Shown here: positions 55,098-63,860 of the stretch, piece by piece
Layout of the letters: every line of letters starts with the position of its first letter
How positions within the stretch are numbered: the stretch's first letter is position 1
Program-made: the position numbers and the translations under genes
DNA from: Thiobacillus sp.
Lineage (GTDB): Bacteria > Pseudomonadota > Gammaproteobacteria > Burkholderiales > Thiobacillaceae
NCBI RefSeq assembly: GCF_030696885.1
Contig: NZ_JAUYRI010000012.1
Location: 41,819 to 105,818 of the forward strand
Direction of reading: 5' to 3'
Length of the DNA: 64,000 nucleotides
The notes under the pieces: model-generated
Database searches by the model: none
Told to the model about the DNA's origin: nothing
What the model saw: the letters and a program-made list of their open reading frames with translations, nothing else

Positions 55098-55123
55098 ATA
55101 CCGCAAACCCGGGCGCCCGCCAA
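55095..55123 (-). promoter_or_regulatory. promoter of the rhodanese-tusA-dsrE unit
   Basis: On the minus strand TTGGCG (55118-55123), 17-bp spacer, TATATT (55095-55100); 40 nt before the ATG at 55055. It starts 10 bp after the soeC stop, so read-through from soe is also possible. Confidence 0.6.
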
Positions 55124-55132
55124 GTCCGGCGC

Positions 55133-56071
55133 TCAGCACCGCTGGGCACCGTGATAGAGGTTGACCACATGGCGCGCTTCGGCGAAGAACAGCCAGCGTT
55201 CGACGGCCGCGCCGACGATGCCGGCCAAGACCGCCACGATGGCGGCGGTCTGGACACTTTCCTGGTTGAACACCCACACCAGCATCAGGCCCGGCACGAT
55301 GAAGCCCAGCACGAAGACGACAATCTTCAGCAGGCTGGCCTGCTGGCGCGCAATCTGAAAACCGAATTCCTGGGTGAGAAAAGTGCCGTGGGTATGGCCG
55401 GTGTCGAGCAGCTTGACCTTGGCGCGGGTCAGACCGGTGGCAGTGTTGATGGTCGGCGACAGGCCGGGGCTGCGGATCCAGAAGTAATAGATCGCCTTCA
55501 ATACCGCGGCAATCGCCATGATCAACGCTGACATCGCGATGTAGGGCGTAGTGTCGAGCCCGGCGACGACCGCGCCCAGCAACAGCAGCAGGCTGCCGCT
55601 GGCATAGCCCAGCGCAAGGTAGTTGGCCGGCACCAGCGGGGTGTTCCACTGGCGGATGGTCTTCAGGCAAGCGTAGATCATGCCGGTGGAGAACACGGTG
55701 ATCCAGGCCATCACGGCGGTCAGAAAACCGCTGCTGACACGCAGCCACTGTGGTGCGTCGAAGATGATGCTGACGAGATAGATCAGCGCCAGCGGCATGA
55801 ATACCACGGCGAATACGCCTTCGCGCGACAGCCACGAGGTGCGGAAACGGCTGAACGCGCGCCAGGCATTTTTCGGGTTGGCGAGGTGGAAAGTTGACGA
55901 CAACAGGCCGAACACGACCAGCGCCATCGCCATCAGCCCACCCGCAACGAGCTGGTCCTGGTTGAAGCCGCCGCCGAGCTTGAAGAAGTCGGCAATGAAC
56001 AGCAGCGAAATCAGGCCGAAGCCGGCGCCTGATGCCACGGTGAAGAAAATGACTGAGAAAGCGGGATGCAT
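55133..56071 (-). CDS. soeC: SoeC-type membrane anchor of sulfite dehydrogenase (DmsC family)
   Basis: 312 aa with about eight hydrophobic segments, similar in layout to the DmsC membrane anchor (VIFFTVASGAGFGL, STFHLANPKNAWRAF, SRSWLSREG-like LSREGVFAVVF). It would anchor SoeAB to the inner face of the membrane and pass electrons from sulfite to the quinone pool. 27 bp after soeB. DmsC-like anchors also occur in other molybdo-enzymes, so the Soe reading depends on SoeA and context. Confidence 0.85.
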   Translation of the reverse strand: MHPAFSVIFFTVASGAGFGLISLLFIADFFKLGGGFNQDQLVAGGLMAMALVVFGLLSSTFHLANPKNAWRAFSRFRTSWLSREGVFAVVFMPLALIYLVSIIFDAPQWLRVSSGFLTAVMAWITVFSTGMIYACLKTIRQWNTPLVPANYLALGYASGSLLLLLGAVVAGLDTTPYIAMSALIMAIAAVLKAIYYFWIRSPGLSPTINTATGLTRAKVKLLDTGHTHGTFLTQEFGFQIARQQASLLKIVVFVLGFIVPGLMLVWVFNQESVQTAAIVAVLAGIVGAAVERWLFFAEARHVVNLYHGAQRC

Positions 56072-56098
56072 GGATTCTCCTGGCGCAAATGGGGGTGC

Positions 56099-56794
56099 TT
56101 AGCGGCGCACCAGCTTGTTGGCAAACTGCTTGATGCTTTCCTTCAGGCCACCCTTGGGCTGGGTGTCGACCGGAATCACCGGCTTGCGGCGCGGCGGCAG
56201 GTACTGGTTGGTCGGGTTGTAGTTGAGCTCGGGCATCAGCGGGTAACCGCCGCGCTCGCGCACGGTGCGCGACACGGCCGAATCGGGATCGTCGAAGTCG
56301 CCGAACATGCGGGCGTGTGCCGGACAGGTCAGCACGCACGAGGGCTGGCGTTCCTCGACCGGCAGGTTCTGGTCATAGATGCGGTCGACGCACAGGGTGC
56401 ACTTCTTCATCGTGCCGGACGAGCGGTCGAGCTCGCGCGCGCCGTACGGGCAGGCCCACGAGCAGTAGTTGCAGCCCATGCACTTGTCCTGGTCGATCAG
56501 CACGATGCCGTCTTCGGCGCGTTTGTACGAGGCGCCGGTCGGGCACACGGTGACGCAGTCGGCGTCCTCGCAGTGCATGCACGACATCGGGAAGTTGATG
56601 GTCTTGTTGTTCGGGTATTCGTCCATTTCGTAATGGCGAATCCGGTTGAACCACACGCCCGACGGCTCGGCGCCGTAGGGCTGGTAGTCGGATAACGGGC
56701 CGATGGTGCCGGATGCGTTCCACTCCTTGCACGCGATGGCGCAGGCATGGCAGCCCACGCACACATCGAGGTCGATGACCAATCCAAGTCTCAT
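56099..56794 (-). CDS. soeB: SoeB-type iron-sulfur subunit
   Basis: 231 aa. Four ferredoxin-like clusters: CVGCHACAIACKEWN, CMHCEDADCVTVCPTGA, CMGCNYCSWACPYGA and CTLCVDR with CVLTCPAHA, predicting four [4Fe-4S] centres as in DmsB/SoeB. No signal peptide, so it works in the cytoplasm. Transfers electrons from the molybdenum subunit to SoeC. 36 bp after soeA. Confidence 0.9.
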   Translation of the reverse strand: MRLGLVIDLDVCVGCHACAIACKEWNASGTIGPLSDYQPYGAEPSGVWFNRIRHYEMDEYPNNKTINFPMSCMHCEDADCVTVCPTGASYKRAEDGIVLIDQDKCMGCNYCSWACPYGARELDRSSGTMKKCTLCVDRIYDQNLPVEERQPSCVLTCPAHARMFGDFDDPDSAVSRTVRERGGYPLMPELNYNPTNQYLPPRRKPVIPVDTQPKGGLKESIKQFANKLVRR

Positions 56795-56830
56795 AGTTCT
56801 CTCTCGCTTAAATTCGCTTTGGTACTGCTT

Positions 56831-59704
56831 TTAGTTTTTTTCGTGGGTACGCGCGTCGTAGCGCAGCACGTCGGGGCGATCGTATTCGTCGCCTGGCAGC
56901 TTCTTCAGCGCATCGAACTGCGGCCACGAGCCGGTCTCGCCCGGCGCCGCTTTCCACAACTTCACGCGCAGGTCGAACCATGCCGCCTGGCCGGTCACCG
57001 GGTCGGAGTTGGTGACGCGACGCTCACCGGCCTTTTCCGGCAGCAGCTCGGAAATCAGGTGGTTGAGCAGGAAGCCCTTGGTCGCTTCCGAGGCATTTTC
57101 CTTCAGGCCCCAGGCGCCCTTCTGCTTGCCGATCGCGTTCCAGGTCCAGATGGTGTTTTCCTGGGTGCCTTCCATGGTCTTGACCTGGCACCGGATCTTG
57201 CCGTTGTGCGACTCGACCCAGATCCAGTCGAAGTCCTTGATGCCCATTTCGGCCGCCTTGCGCGCGTTCATATACATGTAGTTCTGCGCCATGATCTGAC
57301 GCAGCCACACGTTCTGCGAATCCCACGAGTGGTACATGAACATCGGCCGCTGGGTCAGCGCGAAAAATGGATATTCGTCCGCGTCGACGCGCTGCTGCTC
57401 GAGCGGCTCGTACCACATCGGCAGCGGATCGAAGTACTTCACCAGCCGCTCGCGGTCGACCTGGTTGTTCGGCTGCGGACCGTCGTACAGGCCCTGCCCC
57501 GCGAGGCGGAATTTCTGCAGCGGCTCGGAATAGAACTGCATGATGATGGGCTCGACCTTGCCGACGAAACCGACGTCCGCCGCCACTTCGAGGTAATCCT
57601 TGTTGGCGTAGCGCATGTACTTCTGGTTGTCGGGCCAGTGATGGGCAAAGAAGCTCTCGTTCTCGATGTACTTTTCCCACTGGTTCGGATTCGGCTCGCC
57701 CTTCAGCGACTTGGTGCCGTCCTTGCCGCGCCAGCCGGCGAGGAAACCGATGCCGGGCGAACGCTCGAAGTTGACGATGAAGTCTTTGTAGCCGCTGAAC
57801 TTACGCGTGCCGTCCGGCTTGGTGAAGGCGGGGAATTTCAGGCGCGAAGCCAGTTCGACCATCACCTCCTGCCACGGCCGCACATCGCGGTCGGGGGTGA
57901 CCAGCGGATGACGGATCGCGTCAGCCGCCGCATCCGGCTCGGAAATCGGACGATCGAGCAGCGAGATGGTGTCGTAGCGCTCCAGGTAAGTCGTGTCCGG
58001 CAGGATAAGGTCGGCAAAGTTGGTCATTTCCGAATGGAACGCGTCGATCACGACCAGGAACGGGATCTTGTACAGGCCCGGCTCGTCAGGGTCCTTGGCG
58101 CGCAGCATGTCCTGCACGTTGGCCGTGTTCATGGTCGAGTTCCACGCCATGTTGGCCATGAACAGGATCAGCGTGTCGATCGCGTAGGGGTCGTGGTTGA
58201 CCGCATTGGTGATGACCATGTGCATCATGCCGTGCGAGGACAGCGGAATCTCCCACGAGAAGGCCTTGTCGATGCGCAACGGGTTGCCGAACTCGTCGAT
58301 CACCAGGTCTTCCGGACGCGTCGGGAAGCCGAGCGGCGGACGCGACAGCGGTGTGTTCGGCGCATTGATGATGTCGATGTTGTTTTCCGGCAGCTGATGC
58401 GGCGGAATCGGCTTCGGGTACGGCGCACGGGCGCGAAAGTTGCCCGGCGCGTCGAGCGCGCCCAGCAGCATTTGGATCATGTGGATCGCACGGCAAGAAT
58501 GGAAACCGTTGGAGTGCGCCGCGATGCCCCGCATCGCGTACATCGCCACCGGGCGGCCGACGACTTTGTCATGTTTGCGGCCCCACACGTCGGTCCATTC
58601 GATCGGCAATTCGACTGTTTCCTTGAACGCGACGTGCGCCATTTCCAGCGCGATGCGCTCGATGCTTTCGGCCGGCAGGCCGCATTCCAGCGCGACGTTT
58701 TCCGGTGCGTAGCGCGGGTCGAGATAGCGCTCGACCATCAGCGACATCACGGTCTTGACGCGGCGGCCGTCGGGCGCCACGAATTCGCCGAACAGCGCCG
58801 GCGCGATGTCACCGTCGATGCCGTTCTTGAAGGCTTCCTTTTCGATGTCCCAGATCAGCGGGTGGTCGTTTTCATCACGCAGGAACAGGCCATCGCCCTT
58901 CTGCCCCGGGCTTTGGACCACCAGCCAGGAGGCGTTGGTGTAGCGCACCAGGAATTCGTAGTCGAACTTTTCGTGCTTCAACAGCACGTGCACCATCGAC
59001 ATCGCCAGCAGGCCGTCCATGCCCGGCTTGACCGGCAGCCATTCGTCGGCAATCGCCGAATAGCCGGTGCGCACCGGGTTCACGGTGACGAACTTGCCGC
59101 CCTTGCGCTTGAGCTTTTCAAGGCCGATCTTGATCGGGTTGGACGAGTGGTCTTCCGCCACGCCCCACATGATGAAGTACTTGGCGTAATCCCAATCGGG
59201 CGCGCCAAATTCCCAGAACGAGAAGCCGATCGAATACAGGCCGGCTGCCGCCATGTTGACCGAACAGAAACCGCCGTGCGCCGCCCAGTTGGGGGTGCCG
59301 AACTGCTGCGCCCACAAGCCGGTCAGTGCCTGCATCTGGTCGCGGCCGGTGAAGTAGGCCAGTTTCGACGGGTCGGTCGCGCGGATCTCTTCCAGGCGGT
59401 CGGTCAGCACGTCGAGCGCCTGGTCCCAGGAAATCGGTTCGTAAATACCTTCGCCGCGCTCGGTGCCGGGCTTCCTCATCAAGGGCTGGGTCAGCTTGGC
59501 GGTGGAATACTGCTTCATGATCCCGGCCGAGCCCTTGGCGCACAGCACGCCCTGGTTGGTCGGGTGGTTGCGGTTGCCCTGGATGAAGCGGACCTTGTTG
59601 CCCTCCATCGTCACTTTGATGCCGCAACGGCAGGCGCACATGTAACAGGTGGTGTACTTGATTTCCTGTGCGTCGTGATTTTCGAGTTTGATCTTGGCGT
59701 TCAT
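56831..59704 (-). CDS. soeA: SoeA-type molybdopterin oxidoreductase (cytoplasmic sulfite dehydrogenase)
   Basis: 957 aa from ATG 59704 with AGAGG 5 nt upstream. No Tat signal, so cytoplasmic. [4Fe-4S] site Cys20-x2-Cys23-x3-Cys27-x27-Cys55, then the MGD-binding domains; Cys147 in HGGFCSVNM is a good candidate molybdenum ligand. Length, lack of Tat signal, DmsC-type anchor and sulfur-gene neighbours fit SoeABC, which oxidises sulfite to sulfate with electrons going to quinone, as shown in Allochromatium vinosum. Polysulfide or DMSO reductase relatives are the main alternatives; a molybdenum-cofactor gene (moaC) lies 1.5 kb away. Confidence 0.85.
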   Translation of the reverse strand: MNAKIKLENHDAQEIKYTTCYMCACRCGIKVTMEGNKVRFIQGNRNHPTNQGVLCAKGSAGIMKQYSTAKLTQPLMRKPGTERGEGIYEPISWDQALDVLTDRLEEIRATDPSKLAYFTGRDQMQALTGLWAQQFGTPNWAAHGGFCSVNMAAAGLYSIGFSFWEFGAPDWDYAKYFIMWGVAEDHSSNPIKIGLEKLKRKGGKFVTVNPVRTGYSAIADEWLPVKPGMDGLLAMSMVHVLLKHEKFDYEFLVRYTNASWLVVQSPGQKGDGLFLRDENDHPLIWDIEKEAFKNGIDGDIAPALFGEFVAPDGRRVKTVMSLMVERYLDPRYAPENVALECGLPAESIERIALEMAHVAFKETVELPIEWTDVWGRKHDKVVGRPVAMYAMRGIAAHSNGFHSCRAIHMIQMLLGALDAPGNFRARAPYPKPIPPHQLPENNIDIINAPNTPLSRPPLGFPTRPEDLVIDEFGNPLRIDKAFSWEIPLSSHGMMHMVITNAVNHDPYAIDTLILFMANMAWNSTMNTANVQDMLRAKDPDEPGLYKIPFLVVIDAFHSEMTNFADLILPDTTYLERYDTISLLDRPISEPDAAADAIRHPLVTPDRDVRPWQEVMVELASRLKFPAFTKPDGTRKFSGYKDFIVNFERSPGIGFLAGWRGKDGTKSLKGEPNPNQWEKYIENESFFAHHWPDNQKYMRYANKDYLEVAADVGFVGKVEPIIMQFYSEPLQKFRLAGQGLYDGPQPNNQVDRERLVKYFDPLPMWYEPLEQQRVDADEYPFFALTQRPMFMYHSWDSQNVWLRQIMAQNYMYMNARKAAEMGIKDFDWIWVESHNGKIRCQVKTMEGTQENTIWTWNAIGKQKGAWGLKENASEATKGFLLNHLISELLPEKAGERRVTNSDPVTGQAAWFDLRVKLWKAAPGETGSWPQFDALKKLPGDEYDRPDVLRYDARTHEKN

Positions 59705-59835
59705 ACGGCCTCTAGGTTCAAAATTGCCCCCGGCGGTTTCGGGTGAAACCGCGCAATAGTCCTGCCTGGATATTCCATACTGGGTCAAGCTGCAAGCAGT
59801 GCCAGCGCATCGACTGGATGCTTCGGGGGACGGCT

Positions 59836-59859
59836 ATATATTAATGTTTCCGAATATAT
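59836..59859. promoter_or_regulatory. AT-rich inverted repeat upstream of soeA
   Basis: ATATATT-N10-AATATAT in the 259-bp space between soeA and the tlpA-like gene, about 130 bp before the soeA ATG; a possible regulator site or promoter part. Confidence 0.3.
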
Positions 59860-59963
59860 TGTTATTTTGCACTTGCTGCCATCCCCATGGCAAGCAAAAA
59901 GCCTGATGCACCTATAAGATAGCCTAATAACTGGTCGGGTTAACCACACCGCAAGGACTGGAT

Positions 59964-60476
59964 TTACCGCGTGCTCACTTCGGCCAGCAGGGACTCGATG
60001 AGGACCAGGGCCTCGCCCTCGTCCCATTCGGTCGGCCCCGTCAGCACATGGCGCACGCGCCCCTCGGCATCCAGCAAAAAGGTGGTGGGCAGCGCGAACA
60101 CTTTCCAGCGTTTGGTGTTGCTGCCGTCCGGATCAAGCAGAATCGGGAAACCAAGCGTCATTCTGGACAGGAAGGCATCCACCTCTTCCCGGGTTTCGGC
60201 GCTGTCGAGCGCAACGACGGCCAGCGGCCGCCTGGCCATTTTCACCCGCAGCCGTTCCATTGACGGCATTTCGCGCAGGCAGGGCGGGCACCACGACGCC
60301 CAGAAATTGAGCACCACCACCTTGCCGCGATAGTCGGCCAGCGTGCGCGTCGCGCCCTTCAGGTCCAGCGCCTTCAGCGCCGGCGCCGGGGTCGCCGCCC
60401 GGGTCTCGAATCCGGCCGCCTGCACGGCGCCCGCCAGCCCCAGTCCCATCGCACACAGCATCAGCAATCGTTTCAT
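59964..60476 (-). CDS. periplasmic TlpA-like thioredoxin
   Basis: 170 aa; signal peptide of about 20 residues (MKRLLMLCAMGLGLAGAVQA). Redoxin/TlpA domain with active site WCPPC (62-66) and cis-proline in ALPTTF. Such proteins reduce periplasmic disulfides or act in cytochrome c maturation; in Sox gene regions SoxW-like thioredoxins have a related role, so a link with Sox is plausible. ATG overlaps the stop of the preceding gene (ATGA). Confidence 0.88.
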   Translation of the reverse strand: MKRLLMLCAMGLGLAGAVQAAGFETRAATPAPALKALDLKGATRTLADYRGKVVVLNFWASWCPPCLREMPSMERLRVKMARRPLAVVALDSAETREEVDAFLSRMTLGFPILLDPDGSNTKRWKVFALPTTFLLDAEGRVRHVLTGPTEWDEGEALVLIESLLAEVSTR

Positions 60477-61174
60477 TGACATCCCCAGGCTTCCAGTTCC
60501 CGCAGCAGCATGGTGTCCATGCGGCGGCTTTCGGCAATTTCGAATTCGGTCGGCGTTTCGCGCACCCAGTAGCCTTCGCGCAGGTTTTCCAGGATCACGT
60601 GGCTTGGGGTCGCCCCCAGCCGTGCCAGATGGTCGAGCTGCCCGGGCAGCCAGGGCGTGGCGGCCGACCGGCGCGGCTGCAGCACCCGCACCCGCAAGCC
60701 CGACAGGTCGCCCACGTTCAGATAATCGGGCTCGGACAAGGCTTCCGCCACGGTGTAGAGATTCGGATACATCAACAGCATGCACAGCCGCTGCCGCTCG
60801 GCCGGTTGCAACAGAGCGGCCCCGCGCAGCACCGGCACCGCGGCGCGCGACACCGCATACACGGCGACCTGCTTTCCGCTGCCCAGTGCCGCGCGCAGCC
60901 AGTCCGCCATGTCCTGCGCTGGCAGCGCATCCATGCTGCTCGGCAACTGCGGCAGAAAGTAGGCGCTCACGGCATCGAGCGACCACACCGAGACCCCGCG
61001 CCCGGCCAGCAAACGCGCCGCCTGCAATTCCGGCTCGGCGCGCCCGCGCTCGGGTGCAGCCCACAACAGCAACCGCTCGCCGTCCGCCGGAAAGGCCTGG
61101 TAATCCGGCAGGTCGGCCTGCGCGGCGGACGCACACACTACCAAGCCCAGCATCAGCCATCGCAAAAAACGCAT
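60473..61174 (-). CDS. putative exported protein of unknown function, translated with the TlpA-like gene
   Basis: 233 aa from ATG 61174; N-terminal hydrophobic segment ending in ASAAQA, a likely signal peptide, so periplasmic. Mature part: GERLLLWAAPERGR, GKQVAVYAVSRAAVPVLRGA and HVILENLREGYWVRETPTEF. The layout recalls alpha/beta hydrolase folds with YAVSRAA near the nucleophile-elbow position but without the full G-x-S-x-G, so enzymatic activity is doubtful. Stop overlaps the start of the TlpA-like gene; I do not recognise the family. Confidence 0.7.
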   Translation of the reverse strand: MRFLRWLMLGLVVCASAAQADLPDYQAFPADGERLLLWAAPERGRAEPELQAARLLAGRGVSVWSLDAVSAYFLPQLPSSMDALPAQDMADWLRAALGSGKQVAVYAVSRAAVPVLRGAALLQPAERQRLCMLLMYPNLYTVAEALSEPDYLNVGDLSGLRVRVLQPRRSAATPWLPGQLDHLARLGATPSHVILENLREGYWVRETPTEFEIAESRRMDTMLLRELEAWGCQ

Positions 61175-61244
61175 GCGTATCCCGACTCCGAAAACCCGCC
61201 ATCCTGCCATGGCGCAGACGTACGGCAAGAGGTACTTATTACTG

Positions 61245-61721
61245 TTACTGGGCACGCCAGTTCCCGGATCGACCGCCCTCTTTTTCCAGCAGCCGGATGT
61301 CGCTCAGCGTCATGCCACGGTCGACCGCCTTGCACATGTCGTAGATGGTCAGCAACGCGACGCTGACGCCGGTCAGCGCCTCCATTTCAACACCGGTCTT
61401 GCCGACGGTTTCGGCGGTCACGGTGCAGCTCATCGAGGATTCGCCCTCGTCCGGGCTGAATTCAACGCCCACCCGGGTCAGCGCAATCGGGTGGCACAGC
61501 GGGATCAGTTCGGCGGTGCGCTTGGTGGCCTGGATGGCGGCGATGCGGGCGATGCCGAGCACGTCGCCCTTGTCGGCCTGCCCGCCCACAATCCGCGCCA
61601 GGGTATCGGGTAACATGCGGATCCGTCCGCTCGCCACGGCGACGCGCCGGGTGTCATCCTTGTCGGCCACATCGACCATGACTGCGCGGCCGCCCGCGTC
61701 AAAATGGGTGAATTCGCTCAT
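61245..61721 (-). CDS. moaC: cyclic pyranopterin monophosphate synthase MoaC
   Basis: 158 aa, family length. With MoaA it forms cyclic pyranopterin monophosphate, the first stable precursor of molybdenum cofactor. Conserved [28 protein letters not shown] and the C-terminal [23 protein letters not shown] (quoted in part: [20 protein letters not shown]). SoeA, encoded nearby on the same strand, needs this cofactor, though other moa genes are outside the window. Confidence 0.96.
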   Translation of the reverse strand: MSEFTHFDAGGRAVMVDVADKDDTRRVAVASGRIRMLPDTLARIVGGQADKGDVLGIARIAAIQATKRTAELIPLCHPIALTRVGVEFSPDEGESSMSCTVTAETVGKTGVEMEALTGVSVALLTIYDMCKAVDRGMTLSDIRLLEKEGGRSGNWRAQ

Positions 61722-61814
61722 ATTGGGCTCGATCTCAATGAATAAACGGAGGAACCTTGTCGGCAGTCCGCGCATCGTAAACGAAATGACACGTCTCTTC
61801 CTCCCGCTCGTCCC

Positions 61815-63236
61815 ATGCTGCGCACCCTGCTTGCTCTGAGTCTGGCCCTCCAGTCGGTTGCGGCGGCCGACCTGCCCGATCTGGGCGAAGTGTCGCGGCA
61901 ATACTTTTCCGACCAGGAGGAACAGGCACTGGGACGCATCATCATGCGCGACGTCTACGCCGATCCGCGCTATCTGGACGATCCCGAAATCGAAACCTAT
62001 CTCAATCAGCTCGGCTACAAGCTGGTGTCGGTCAGCACGCGCAACCAGCGCGAATTCATCTTCTTCGTCGTCGACGACCCCAGCATCAACGCCTTTGCGA
62101 TGCCGGGCGGCAACATCGGCATCCACACCGGACTGCTGCTGGCCGCGCAAAACGAGTCCGAGCTGGCGAGCGTGGTGGCGCACGAAATCGCCCACGTCAC
62201 CCAGGACCATATCGCGCGCATGGTCGCCTCGCAAAACCAGAGCTACTGGCCGACCATGGCCGCACTGGCGCTTGCGCTGCTGGCAGCGCGCTCCAATCCC
62301 AATGTGGCGGGCGCCGCCATCGCCACCACCCAGGCCTACTCGATCCAGAACCAGCTCAATTTCAGCCGCGACTACGAGCGCGAAGCCGACCGCCTGGGGT
62401 ACGACATGCTGACCCGGGGCGGTTTCGATCCGCGCGGCATGAGCGGGTTTTTCAATCGCCTGGAGCGCGCCAACCGCTTTTACGACAGCAGCGCGCCCGC
62501 CTACCTGCGCACCCACCCGCTCACCACCGACCGCATCGCCGACATGGCGGCGCGCAGCGAGGACACACCCTACCAGCAGGTGGCTGACAGCCTCGACTTC
62601 CAGCTGGTGCGTGCGCGCCTGCGCGCTCAGGCAGACAGTCCCCAGGACGCCGTGCAGGCCGCCCGCGCCGCACTGAAGGACAAGCGCTACAGCAACGAAA
62701 TCGCCGCCCGCTACGGGCTGGTGACCGCGTTGGTCCGCGCGCGCCAGTTTGCCGAGGCCGAAACCGAGGTGAAAAAACTGCTGGCCGGCCAGACGCCCCA
62801 CCCGATGATCCAGCAGCTGGCTGCCCGCAGCGCGCTCGCCGCCGGCAACCCTGCGCTCGCCCTGCAGCGCTATCAGTCGGGCAGCACAGTCCATCCGGGC
62901 TATCAGCCGCTGCAATACGGCTATATCAGCGCCCTGCTGGCGGCCGGACGCTCTCATGACGCGCTCGCCCGCGTCGATCGGCAACTGGCGCTCTACCCGC
63001 TCGACCGCCGCCTGTGGCGGCTGGCCGCCCAGACCCACGCCCAACTGGGCCACCGGCTGCTGAGCCATCGCGCCCAGGCCGAAGCCGCCGCGCTGAGCGG
63101 CAATCTGATCGCCGCAATCGAGCAAATCGGCCTCGGTCTCAAAGCGGGCGATGGCAATTTTCAGGAACTTTCTGCGGCCGAAGCGCGACAACGCGAGTGG
63201 CAGGCCGCTGAAAAAGCCCTCCGCAAAAACCCGTAA
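61815..63236 (+). CDS. BepA-like M48 metalloprotease with TPR domain
   Basis: 473 aa. Signal peptide of about 18 residues, then a Zn-peptidase domain with HEIAH (123-127) and a downstream Glu ligand in [11 protein letters not shown], then a C-terminal TPR region (about 290-470). E. coli BepA (YfgC) degrades stalled LptD in the periplasm and helps outer-membrane assembly. A short hairpin follows the stop. It separates moaC from soxX and is transcribed toward sox. Confidence 0.92.
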   Translation: MLRTLLALSLALQSVAAADLPDLGEVSRQYFSDQEEQALGRIIMRDVYADPRYLDDPEIETYLNQLGYKLVSVSTRNQREFIFFVVDDPSINAFAMPGGNIGIHTGLLLAAQNESELASVVAHEIAHVTQDHIARMVASQNQSYWPTMAALALALLAARSNPNVAGAAIATTQAYSIQNQLNFSRDYEREADRLGYDMLTRGGFDPRGMSGFFNRLERANRFYDSSAPAYLRTHPLTTDRIADMAARSEDTPYQQVADSLDFQLVRARLRAQADSPQDAVQAARAALKDKRYSNEIAARYGLVTALVRARQFAEAETEVKKLLAGQTPHPMIQQLAARSALAAGNPALALQRYQSGSTVHPGYQPLQYGYISALLAAGRSHDALARVDRQLALYPLDRRLWRLAAQTHAQLGHRLLSHRAQAEAAALSGNLIAAIEQIGLGLKAGDGNFQELSAAEARQREWQAAEKALRKNP

Positions 63237-63237
63237 A

Positions 63238-63266
63238 CAGCCCGAAATCCTCCATATTACGGGCTG
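63238..63266 (+). terminator. weak hairpin after the M48 protease gene
   Basis: CAGCCCG (63238-63244) pairs with CGGGCTG (63260-63266) right after the stop, but there is no T run; termination is uncertain. Confidence 0.35.
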
Positions 63267-63315
63267 CTGGTAGGAATTTACCCCGCGGTTTTCCAGTAAA
63301 AAATCGTGTCCGGCC

Positions 63316-63367
63316 TTGCGCCGCAAAAACCTATTCCACTATGCTTCGTGTCATCCATACACTGGAT
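63316..63367 (+). promoter_or_regulatory. candidate soxX promoter and inverted repeat
   Basis: TTGCGC (63316-63321), 18-bp spacer, TATGCT (63340-63345); predicted start near 63352, directly followed by ATCCA-N5-TGGAT (63353-63367), a possible operator. About 70-90 nt before the soxX start. Confidence 0.4.
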
Positions 63368-63438
63368 AGCGCGCTCACTGCAGGGCCCGCCCAAGTGGCA
63401 AGCGCTTCACCACCACGTTAAAAATTAGGAGGATGACT

Positions 63439-63819
63439 ATGCGAAAGTTGCATCAAGTAGCAGCAGCCTGTGCGATCAGCGCCATCATGCTGTCAGGCAC
63501 CGTGCTGGCACAGGCGCCGGCTGGAGCCACTGCCCCCAAGAAAGAAGAGACCGGTAAGGACATCGCGTTCAACCGTTCCAAGGGCAACTGCCTGGCCTGC
63601 CATGCCATGCCCACCCTGCCTGACGCCGAGTCGCCTGGCATGTATGGTCCGCCCCTGATCGCCATGAGCGCACGCTTCCCAGACAAGGCCAAACTGCGCG
63701 CCCAGATCTGGGACGCCACCAAGGCCAACCCGGCCAGTTCCATGATCCCCTACGGCAAGCATGGCGTGCTGTCGGAAGCGGAAATCGACAAAGTGACCGA
63801 CTTCGTTTACGGCCTCTAA
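63439..63819 (+). CDS. soxX: SoxX, monohaem cytochrome c of the thiosulfate-oxidising complex
   Basis: 126 aa from ATG 63439; AGGAGG ends 6 nt before it, while the ATG at 63433 touches that site. Signal peptide to about residue 25 (VLAQAPA), one haem site CLACH (51-55), and C-terminal ASSMIPYGKHG with the likely distal Met ligand. With SoxA it attaches thiosulfate to SoxY in the periplasm. Followed 41 bp later by soxY. Confidence 0.9.
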   Translation: MRKLHQVAAACAISAIMLSGTVLAQAPAGATAPKKEETGKDIAFNRSKGNCLACHAMPTLPDAESPGMYGPPLIAMSARFPDKAKLRAQIWDATKANPASSMIPYGKHGVLSEAEIDKVTDFVYGL

Positions 63820-63860
63820 TCAATAAGTAATCCATCGCATTTTTTATCAGGAGATAGTGA

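Noticed and set aside
56747..59746. A 999-codon open frame on the plus strand opposite soeA
   Set aside because: It mirrors soeA codon for codon in antisense, is rich in His/Arg/Val as expected for antisense of GC-rich genes, and has no recognisable domain or ribosome site.
59785..60027. 80-codon frame in the soeA/tlpA intergenic region
   Set aside because: Overlaps the end of the TlpA-like gene, lacks a ribosome site and has no coding character; the region more likely holds the soe promoter.
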